Below, one piece after another: positions 1-5,333 of a DNA stretch of 5,682 bases; the first letter of the stretch is position 1, and every line of letters begins with the position of its first letter. The position numbers and the translations under genes are program-made. The DNA lies in NCBI GenBank assembly GCA_026421135.1, contig JAPKCR010000187.1, positions 1 through 5,682 of the forward strand. Direction: 5' to 3'. The notes below the pieces were generated by a model. That model saw only the letters and a program-made list of their open reading frames with translations, did not search any database and was not told where the DNA came from. Source of the stretch: Sulfitobacter sp. (GTDB taxonomy: Bacteria > Pseudomonadota > Alphaproteobacteria > Rhodobacterales > Rhodobacteraceae).

Positions 1-1
1 G

Positions 2-259
2 GTCGGCGAGTTTGAAAGCCTGTCTGTTGATCGCGATTTTGCCGAGCGGTCCTATACTGCCGCCCTTGCGGCCTATGACGTCGCTGTTGCGGAATCGCGC
101 CGCCAAAGTCGATACCTCGCCGCCCATATCAAGCCAACGCTCGCTGAAACATCCATATATCCCGACCGGCTACTGACCTTGACGTTGATCGCATTTTTCA
201 GCTTTCTGATCTGGGCAATTCTGGTCATGGTTGGCTATTCGTTAAGGGATCGGCGTTAA
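2..259 (+). CDS. kpsE: KpsE-family capsule export inner-membrane protein, C-terminal part (5' end outside window)
   Basis: Open from the left edge to TAA at 257-259, giving 85 residues of the C-terminus. Seen: an alpha-helical stretch rich in Ala, Arg and Tyr (SYTAALAAYDVAVAESRRQ, then RYLAAHIKP), a segment TSIYPDRLL, one hydrophobic membrane helix (about TLIAFFSFLIWAILVMV), and a short basic cytoplasmic tail SLRDRR. This is the typical end of the KpsE/CtrB/BexC/RkpR family: a periplasmic coiled coil, a 'YP.RLL' motif before the last membrane helix, and a basic C-terminus. Members of this polysaccharide co-polymerase (PCP-3) family are not enzymes. They connect the KpsMT ABC exporter in the inner membrane to the outer-membrane polysaccharide channel. 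It lies 8 bp before kpsT in the same direction, as expected of one operon. The N-terminal membrane helix cannot be seen, so full length and integrity are unknown. Confidence 0.87.
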   Translation, partial: VGEFESLSVDRDFAERSYTAALAAYDVAVAESRRQSRYLAAHIKPTLAETSIYPDRLLTLTLIAFFSFLIWAILVMVGYSLRDRR

Positions 260-267
260 AAAAAGCC

Positions 268-924
268 ATGATCCTCTTACGGAACCTATCAAAATCCTAT
301 CACCTGAATGGCAATCGTAAGGTGGTTGCCAATTGTATAAATGCGGTCTTTCCCGGCCATGTTTCCGTGGGTCTACTGGGGCGGAATGGCACGGGTAAAT
401 CTACATTGTTGCGTATGATTGCCGGCACAGCAGACCCGACCTCCGGCGAAGTGTTGAGCGACGGGAATGTGTCTTTTCCTGTTGGGTTCGCCGGGTCATT
501 TCACCCCGATATGACCGGTGCGCAGAACACCCGGTTTGTCGCGCGGATATACGGTGCCAACAGCGATGCGCTTGTGGATTATGTTGCCGATTTTGCTGAA
601 CTTGGTGCCCAGTTTCACACGCCTATCAGGTCTTATTCCTCAGGGATGAGGTCACGCCTGGCCTTTGGCGTGTCGATGGGGCTGACATTTGACACATACC
701 TGATCGACGAAATTACAGCTGTTGGCGATGCAGCATTCAAACGCAAAAGCAAAAGCGTTTTTGCTGATCGAATGTCACGATCCGGATCTATATTTGTAAG
801 CCATTCCACAGGTTTACTGCGCGAAATGTGTACCGCCGGAGCAGTCCTTGAAAGTGGCAGCCTGATTTACTTTGATGATATTAACGAAGCGATAGAGCTG
901 CACGAGTACAATATGAAACCCTGA
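268..924 (+). CDS. kpsT: KpsT: ATPase subunit of the capsular polysaccharide ABC exporter
   Basis: Encodes 218 residues, the usual size for KpsT. It hydrolyses ATP on the cytoplasmic side to drive export of lipid-linked capsular polysaccharide through KpsM. All ABC motifs are visible: Walker A GRNGTGKST (38-46), the signature in SYSSGMRSR (SSGMR 124-128, in place of LSGGQ, normal for this subfamily), Walker B with catalytic Glu in DTYLIDE (142-148), D-loop AVGD (151-154) and the switch His in VSHS (His179). The stretch GFAGSFHPDMTGAQN (73-87) fills the Q-loop region with no canonical Gln, as in other capsule KpsT proteins. The ATG at 268 lies 8 bp after the kpsE stop. The leader is A-rich with no strong ribosome binding site, so translation is probably coupled to kpsE. 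The gene order E-T-M resembles rhizobial rkpRST rather than E. coli kpsMT, except that a sulfotransferase gene separates kpsT from kpsM here. Confidence 0.96.
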   Translation: MILLRNLSKSYHLNGNRKVVANCINAVFPGHVSVGLLGRNGTGKSTLLRMIAGTADPTSGEVLSDGNVSFPVGFAGSFHPDMTGAQNTRFVARIYGANSDALVDYVADFAELGAQFHTPIRSYSSGMRSRLAFGVSMGLTFDTYLIDEITAVGDAAFKRKSKSVFADRMSRSGSIFVSHSTGLLREMCTAGAVLESGSLIYFDDINEAIELHEYNMKP

Positions 925-952
925 CCCCCTGCTTTTGGACAAGGTTTCATTC

Positions 953-1867
953 ATGACTGATCACCCCTTTCCATCCAACGCTACGATGGTCTTTTGCATT
1001 GGCGCGCAAAAGGCAGGGACAACATGGCTGTATGACGCTTTGCGTCTTAGCCATCAGGTGCATTTTTCGCGTAACAAGGAACTGCATTATTTCGATGTCA
1101 TCGCCGGAAAAGCGAAACAGGTGTTTGACATGCGTGTGCAGGCAGCCGAGATTCTGGCAAAACGGCTGATCCCGCAGATAGGTATTCGCAACCGCCCTAA
1201 TTTGAAGCAACTGCGCGATTTAACCGAGTTGCTAGAAATCTATGCATATAGCCATGGCGATCACTCCGGCTATCTAAATTATCTTCTTCGGGACTATGAA
1301 GACCAGGCCGTCATCTGTGACATTACTCCGGCCTACGCAATTCTGGATCGCGACGGGTTCGCGCAGATGGCGCAGATCGGGTCGGCCAAGTTCATCTTTA
1401 TCTTACGGGATCCCATTGATCGAATGTGGTCGCAAATCAGGATGGCAATCAAGACCACAAGCCCGCCACCCATATCGTTCCAAGATGCTTGCGTTGCGCG
1501 TGCGGGCCATCTGATCAAATCGGGTCGTTTGCCTAATATCGAGCGGGCCGATTACAGGCGCACGATTACCGAATTAGAAGCCGCCGTTCCTCAAAGCCGT
1601 ATCAAGTACTTATTTTATGAGGACATGTTCAGACCGGCCACAATGAACGCCCTCTGCGATTTTCTGGGAATTCAACCGATCGCAGTTGATCCCGATAATC
1701 ACAGTAATCTTGGTGCAATGGCTACTATGCCTGCGGGCATTCACGCTGGATTTAGCGAAGCATTTAAGGCCCAGTATGCCTTTGTGCATAGACGTTTTGG
1801 TGGGCTAGTTCCCGCGCAATGGAACTCAGGGTTTCTGGCAAATTCCGATCTGCCGGGATCTGCCTGA
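953..1867 (+). CDS. PAPS-dependent sulfotransferase lying between kpsT and kpsM
   Basis: Encodes 304 residues from the ATG at 953. The frame also allows TTG at 935 (310 residues), but AAGG at 941-944 stands 8 nt before the ATG and nothing similar precedes the TTG. Predicted to move a sulfonyl group from PAPS to a hydroxyl or amine, probably on a carbohydrate. Motifs seen: the 5'-phosphosulfate loop GAQKAGTTWLYDAL (17-30; Lys20, Thr23, Thr24), KELHYFD (42-48, like the KE.HFF motif of heparan-type enzymes), DITPAY (123-128), the 3'-phosphate site LRDPIDRMWSQ (151-161; Arg152, Ser160), YLFYEDM (219-225) and FLGI (237-240). All expected elements of the Sulfotransfer_1/_3 fold are present and the length is typical, so it looks active. 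No signal peptide is seen, so the enzyme should be cytoplasmic. It starts 28 bp after kpsT, and its TGA overlaps the kpsM ATG, which ties it to capsule export. The acceptor is not identifiable from sequence. Confidence 0.9.
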   Translation: MTDHPFPSNATMVFCIGAQKAGTTWLYDALRLSHQVHFSRNKELHYFDVIAGKAKQVFDMRVQAAEILAKRLIPQIGIRNRPNLKQLRDLTELLEIYAYSHGDHSGYLNYLLRDYEDQAVICDITPAYAILDRDGFAQMAQIGSAKFIFILRDPIDRMWSQIRMAIKTTSPPPISFQDACVARAGHLIKSGRLPNIERADYRRTITELEAAVPQSRIKYLFYEDMFRPATMNALCDFLGIQPIAVDPDNHSNLGAMATMPAGIHAGFSEAFKAQYAFVHRRFGGLVPAQWNSGFLANSDLPGSA

Positions 1868-2688
1868 TGCCGGCGGCTCATTACCACAGTCCTGTCCGGA
1901 AACTGCGCAGGGTGAACCGCCCGCAACATTTTATGGCTGTTCGAACAATTTGCGCACTGATCCTGCGCGAGATGACGGCGAGTTACGGGCGCTCCCCCGG
2001 CGGATATATTTGGGCTTTGGCCGAACCTGCCCTTGGCATCGCATTGTTATCGGTGATTTTCTCAATTGGATTTCGCAGCCCCCTACTGGGCACAAACTTT
2101 GCGATATTTTATGCAACCGGTTTGCTTCCCTTTTTGATGTTTAACGATCTAAGTACAAAAACCTCGCAGGCCATCAACTATTCGAAACAACTGCTCGCCT
2201 ATCCGCGTGTCACATTTGTAGACGCCATCGTGGGCCGGTTCATCTTGAACATGCTCACCCAAATCCTTGTAAGCATCGTCGTGTTTTCAGGTATCACTTT
2301 CGCATTTGAGACGCGCACGATCCTTGACTGGGAAAGGGTATTTTCGGCGCTTGCAATGACCGCAGCGCTTGGCTTGGGGGTTGGTACGTTCAACTGTTTT
2401 CTAATGTCGATGTTCCCGATCTGGCAACGCATTTACAGCATTATCACCAGACCGCTCTTACTAATTTCCGGTGTAATTTTCACGCTTGAGGCCGTGCCGC
2501 ATCCTTATAAAGATTGGCTTTGGTACAATCCGCTCGTTCATATTATCGGGACTGTCCGCTCGGGATTTTATAACAGCTATGATGCCAACTATGCGAACCC
2601 GATCTATGTCTATGCGATCTCGATCCTTCTTGGGTTTTTCGGTCTGATATTCCTACGCAGGTACCATCGCGACATCATGGAACTTTGA
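1867..2688 (+). CDS. kpsM: KpsM: permease subunit of the capsular polysaccharide ABC exporter
   Basis: Encodes 273 residues of the ABC-2 permease family (E. coli KpsM is about 258). It forms the inner-membrane channel that works with KpsT. Seen: a cytoplasmic N-terminus with LILREMTASYGRSPGGYIWA (31-50), the conserved amphipathic entry region of capsule and O-antigen permeases. Hydrophobic segments follow at about 50-68, 78-95, 122-147, 157-181, 190-208 and 246-263, giving six membrane spans. ISGVIFTLEAVPH (200-212) and WYNPLVHIIGTVRSGFY (219-235) are family hallmarks. The start is taken as ATG 1867, which overlaps the upstream TGA (TGATG) and has GGGA at 1855-1858 8 nt before it. An in-frame ATG at 1819 would overlap the sulfotransferase gene by 49 bp and lacks need. 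The ATG at 1933 would give 251 residues but has no nearby ribosome binding site. Its last codon is 31 bp from the end of the convergent RTX gene, with no terminator hairpin in between. Confidence 0.95.
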   Translation: MPAAHYHSPVRKLRRVNRPQHFMAVRTICALILREMTASYGRSPGGYIWALAEPALGIALLSVIFSIGFRSPLLGTNFAIFYATGLLPFLMFNDLSTKTSQAINYSKQLLAYPRVTFVDAIVGRFILNMLTQILVSIVVFSGITFAFETRTILDWERVFSALAMTAALGLGVGTFNCFLMSMFPIWQRIYSIITRPLLLISGVIFTLEAVPHPYKDWLWYNPLVHIIGTVRSGFYNSYDANYANPIYVYAISILLGFFGLIFLRRYHRDIMEL

Positions 2689-2719
2689 AAGGTCTAGAGC
2701 CGCAAGCATCGCTGGGGCA

Positions 2720-5212
2720 TCACGAGATTTCTAGATCATTGTCCAGAACGTTAAGGGATGTGACATTGAGCAGATCAAGAATATTCCCGTTGCCAAAGTC
2801 CAAGGAAATAAAGCCACCTTCTGTTACTTCAGCAAACTCAGATAACTGGGACAGGCTGCGTTCACCACCGCCCCACAGCATCGAATCCAAGACCAACGTA
2901 TCTATCTCGTTCTGGAAATCCAAAATCTGGTCATGCCCAGACGCAAAATAGAACTGATCGGCACCGATCCCTCCAGCCAATAAATCATCGCCCTCACCGC
3001 CGTCCAAGGTGTCATGGCCTGCGTTCCCCTTTAACAGGTCGTTGCCTGACCCGCCAAAAAGCCAGTCCGATCCGTTGTCCCCCTGCAAGCGATCATCACC
3101 TGCGCCGCCGTCCAACGTGTCGTTGTTGATCCCGCCCGAAAGGCGGTCATTGCCACTTTGGCCCTCCAACTTATCGGCCCCTGCATTGCCGTACAAATGG
3201 TCATTTCCATTGCCACCATACAGTTCATCTGAACCGGCGCTTCCTTGCAGTGTATCCTGATCATTGCCACCCCACAGCCGGTCCGAATTCAGCCCGCCCG
3301 TCAGTATGTCATTGCCATCGTCGCCATACAGCCGGTCCGCACCATTGTTCCCGTTGATCACGTCGTTCCCGTCCCCGCCACCGATGGCATCATAACCGTC
3401 ACCACCCCAAATAGAATCGTCACCCTCCTGCCCGCGCAGGGTATCCCAACCGATACCACCCCAAATCTCATCGGACCCCTGACCGCCCTCAAGCAAATCG
3501 CTCCCGGCGTTCCCATAGATGCGATCACTGCCCTCATCGCCCATGATCGTATCGTTGCCGCCCATCCCGGACAGCGTATCGTTCGATGCAAGGCCCTGAA
3601 TGATATCAGCCGCATTGTCGCCAGTAAGCGTGTCGGCTGCAGGGGTACCAATCAGGTTCAGTGGCAGTGGGAGCGCCGGTGACGTTTCGCTATCTGGTTC
3701 GTCAGGCAAGACTAAATTTTGCGGGATATAGGAGGTTCCAAGAGTGATTCTGGTGATAAGGTCTTCGTATAAGATAGGCTGCCCATCAGCGCTTTGGATC
3801 GTTAGATTCTCGTTTCCGAGTGTTAGAACCGCGCCTGTACCAGTCGTCTGAAAAGCCGATTGTGGAATGCTGCGCACAAGTGGCCAGCCCGAGAGGTCGA
3901 GACTATCTTGTTGGGTATCGAAATCACTGATGGTGTCGGATGCGTTGTCAGCGGTCATGATAAAGCGATCAGCCCCAGCCCCGCCTGTCATCAGGTCTGA
4001 TCCGGCCCCGTCCACAAGAAAGTCATCACCCGCACCCCCGAGGATTGTATCATTTCCCCCATGCCCCATCAGAAAATCATCAAGGGCGGTGCCATCCATG
4101 ACCTCCGCAGTGCTCGCGCCAAAGATTGGCGTAGCCCGACCGGAAACATCCAATGTGAGGGCGGTCAATCCAGCCCCGGCCCCGGATGCAGCGACAAGGT
4201 GCAATACGCCATTCTGAACAGAAAAGCCGAGGGCTGATACGGCATCCAAGGTGGTATCCAAACCATCGGTGATCGTACTTAGGTGCAATAGGCGACCGTC
4301 CGGCGATAATTCAAAAACAGAAACGCCGTCGTCCCCGCCAGCCGCTGCAAGATAGGCGCGATCATTGTGAACGACTGTTTCTAAGTGTGACACATCATCA
4401 AAGCGCGTGTTCAATGTATCCAGCAGGTGATCCGTCAACTGCATCGTTCCGTCAACGTCAAACCTAACGACAGTAAGGGACCCACTTGCTGCAGACGCCA
4501 TCACACCAAAAGATTGCCCGCCAATAGTGACAAAGGACACGGCAGTTGGGCCCGCGATGCCCACACCGTCATCAGCCGATATGCGCGACACTTCTGATGG
4601 CAGCCCCTCATTGTCTAGCGTCATGCTAATCAACGCATTTTCAGAGGCAGAGCCAATAATCAAACTTTGCGATCCAGCCAAGTCCGCAACGCAAATTGCG
4701 GTGAGGGCCGTCTGCGATGCAGCCCCGATGCCGGTGTCCTGAACCAAGTTAACAGTTCCGTCGTTATTGATTTGCCAGACGCCGACAGTATCGGAACCTC
4801 TTGCGATTCCATACAAATACGGCTGCCCGTCTATCATCGCGACTTCGGCCCCAAGCATTTGCTGGGGCATGGATGCGCCTGTTACGGCGGCAACGTTGGT
4901 GAAACTGCCATCCGCCGCTAGATCAATTCGCGTCAACGCCGCATTTTGAACGCCAGTCAGGTACAGACTGTCCCCTACAAGTGTGAGTTTATTTACAGAC
5001 CCAGACTGAGTAGCGCCAGCGATCGGACGGCTATCAAGTTGTGTCAGTCCGCCGTCCGAACCGATGCTATACGCCAGCAGGTCACCCCCGCCAAAGCGAG
5101 AGGTTGTATATAAAATTGAACCGGTAGGCGTATCCGAGACAACCATATCGGTAACACCAGTCAGAAAAAAATCCGATCTGCCCGGCAAAGTTTCTGTGTG
5201 TTCGAACTCCAT
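2720..5212 (-). CDS. Large secreted beta-propeller/RTX calcium-binding protein
   Basis: Encodes 830 residues from ATG at 5212, preceded by GGGGA at 9 nt. GTG at 5236 (838 residues) and ATG at 5221 are possible but lack a usable ribosome binding site. Residues 15-365 show seven repeats of about 51 residues, each with a 'D-x-D/E-G' type turn whose Gly falls at 54, 102, 152, 203, 255, 306 and 358: a seven-bladed propeller of YncE/lactonase type without visible catalytic residues. Five RTX nonapeptides follow (374-418), then a serralysin-like cap (GADRF..., SDFDTQQDSLDL), an acidic Pro-rich linker (about 503-520), 26 RTX nonapeptides (522-755), and a tail (756-830) ending in hydrophobic and Asp residues, DNDLEIS. 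RTX repeats bind Ca2+ outside the cell. The absence of an N-terminal signal peptide and the C-terminal tail point to type I secretion, though no transporter gene is in the window. The function of the propeller is not recognised. It may be an adhesin or a surface-layer or polysaccharide-binding protein. Confidence 0.9.
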   Translation of the reverse strand: MEFEHTETLPGRSDFFLTGVTDMVVSDTPTGSILYTTSRFGGGDLLAYSIGSDGGLTQLDSRPIAGATQSGSVNKLTLVGDSLYLTGVQNAALTRIDLAADGSFTNVAAVTGASMPQQMLGAEVAMIDGQPYLYGIARGSDTVGVWQINNDGTVNLVQDTGIGAASQTALTAICVADLAGSQSLIIGSASENALISMTLDNEGLPSEVSRISADDGVGIAGPTAVSFVTIGGQSFGVMASAASGSLTVVRFDVDGTMQLTDHLLDTLNTRFDDVSHLETVVHNDRAYLAAAGGDDGVSVFELSPDGRLLHLSTITDGLDTTLDAVSALGFSVQNGVLHLVAASGAGAGLTALTLDVSGRATPIFGASTAEVMDGTALDDFLMGHGGNDTILGGAGDDFLVDGAGSDLMTGGAGADRFIMTADNASDTISDFDTQQDSLDLSGWPLVRSIPQSAFQTTGTGAVLTLGNENLTIQSADGQPILYEDLITRITLGTSYIPQNLVLPDEPDSETSPALPLPLNLIGTPAADTLTGDNAADIIQGLASNDTLSGMGGNDTIMGDEGSDRIYGNAGSDLLEGGQGSDEIWGGIGWDTLRGQEGDDSIWGGDGYDAIGGGDGNDVINGNNGADRLYGDDGNDILTGGLNSDRLWGGNDQDTLQGSAGSDELYGGNGNDHLYGNAGADKLEGQSGNDRLSGGINNDTLDGGAGDDRLQGDNGSDWLFGGSGNDLLKGNAGHDTLDGGEGDDLLAGGIGADQFYFASGHDQILDFQNEIDTLVLDSMLWGGGERSLSQLSEFAEVTEGGFISLDFGNGNILDLLNVTSLNVLDNDLEIS
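2948..3649 (-). repeat. Main RTX array: 26 uninterrupted nonapeptide repeats (27-bp coding units)
   Basis: Residues 522-755 of the RTX protein divide without any gap into 26 units of nine residues matching GGxGxDxLx. Gly at position 1 and Asp at position 6 occur in all 26 units, and position 8 is Leu or Ile in all but the last, which has Phe. First unit GTPAADTLT, last unit GGIGADQFY. In known structures two successive units form one 18-residue turn of a parallel beta-roll and the Gly/Asp loops coordinate Ca2+, so 26 units would give about 13 turns. The DNA units are diverged and not identical, so the array is old or has been kept by selection on the protein. Confidence 0.95.
3959..4093 (-). 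repeat. Short RTX block: 5 nonapeptide repeats after the propeller
   Basis: Residues 374-418 of the same protein read GTALDDFLM, GHGGNDTIL, GGAGDDFLV, DGAGSDLMT, GGAGADRFI. They are followed by a cap segment with DTISDFDTQQDSLDLSGW, like the C-terminal cap of serralysin-type beta-rolls. The block thus forms a small beta-roll module of its own, separated from the main array by about 100 residues. Confidence 0.9.
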
Positions 5213-5221
5213 TTGTATCAT

Positions 5222-5242
5222 TCCCCGGATACTCACCGGGGA
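5222..5242 (-). promoter_or_regulatory. Hairpin covering the ribosome binding site of the RTX gene
   Basis: Perfect 7-bp inverted repeat: TCCCCGG (5222-5228) and CCGGGGA (5236-5242) around a 7-nt loop (5229-5235). In the mRNA (- strand) the 3' arm, CCGGGGA, contains the GGGGA that acts as ribosome binding site for the ATG at 5212. A stem of six G-C pairs and one A-U pair would mask it. The pairing is seen directly, while a role in translation control is inference. The same hairpin makes the GTG at 5236 an unlikely start, because that codon lies at the base of the loop and first arm. Confidence 0.6.
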
Positions 5243-5260
5243 TGATATTGGTCAAACTTC

Positions 5261-5279
5261 GTTAATCTCTCATATTAAC
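5261..5279. promoter_or_regulatory. Operator-like inverted repeat GTTAAT-N7-ATTAAC
   Basis: Perfect 6-bp arms (5261-5266 and 5274-5279) with a 7-bp spacer, a layout common for dimeric helix-turn-helix regulators. It lies 49 bp before the RTX start codon, within the stretch where its promoter would be expected. No convincing -35/-10 pair was found: TATCAT, on the - strand about 30 nt before the ATG, resembles a -10 box but lacks a matching -35. Six-base arms can arise by chance in AT-rich sequence. Confidence 0.35.
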
Positions 5280-5305
5280 TTTGTGGCAGCTTAGTGGCGT
5301 TCGCA

Positions 5306-5329
5306 GCAAATTCTAACGATTGAATTTGC
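5306..5329. repeat. 8-bp perfect inverted repeat between the right-edge gene and the RTX gene
   Basis: GCAAATTC (5306-5313) and GAATTTGC (5322-5329) around an 8-nt loop. It begins 4 bp past the stop codon (TAA, 5334-5336) of the right-edge - strand gene, so it may act as a transcription terminator or 3'-end stabilising hairpin. However, the stem is AT-rich and no run of U follows. It could equally be an operator for the RTX gene, about 95-115 bp upstream of its start. Confidence 0.4.
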
Positions 5330-5333
5330 CTGA

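Noticed and set aside
15..365. Possible reading of window start as an intact gene of its own
   Set aside because: The frame from base 2 is open at the edge and ends like KpsE at 259. No start codon with a ribosome binding site is seen, so it is a gene fragment cut by the window, not a short gene.
935..952. TTG at 935 as start of the sulfotransferase
   Set aside because: No ribosome binding site precedes it, while AAGG is well placed for the ATG at 953 and the six extra residues add nothing to the fold.
1819..1866. ATG at 1819 as start of kpsM
   Set aside because: It would overlap the sulfotransferase by 49 bp. The TGATG junction at 1865-1869 with a GGGA in place fits coupling better, and 273 residues already exceeds the E. 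coli length.
947..1929. Reverse or shifted frames over the sulfotransferase gene (947-1210 -, 1296-1514 +, 1333-1518 -, 1741-1929 -)
   Set aside because: The sulfotransferase frame has all family motifs and operon spacing. The others have no recognisable content.
2693..2735. Two TCTAGA palindromes (2693-2698, 2730-2735) as arms of a terminator in the convergent gap
   Set aside because: Only six weak pairs with a 31-nt loop and no U run. The second copy is inside the RTX coding end. Likely chance.
2948..3649. Regular 27-bp periodicity that might suggest a CRISPR or minisatellite array
   Set aside because: The units are diverged, have no spacer/repeat division and translate on the - strand into RTX nonapeptides. 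The period is explained by the protein.
3009..3682. Long open frames on the + strand and in another - frame inside the RTX gene (for example 3245-3682 + and 3031-3270 -)
   Set aside because: They lie opposite or shifted within the RTX repeats, where Gly/Asp codon bias removes stop codons. Their products are low-complexity and have no ribosome binding site.
5229..5255. TTGACC on the - strand (5250-5255) as a -35 box of the RTX gene
   Set aside because: At 17-18 nt spacing the sequence is GTATCC/TATCCG, a poor -10 box that lies inside the hairpin and would put the transcript start at or beyond the ribosome binding site.
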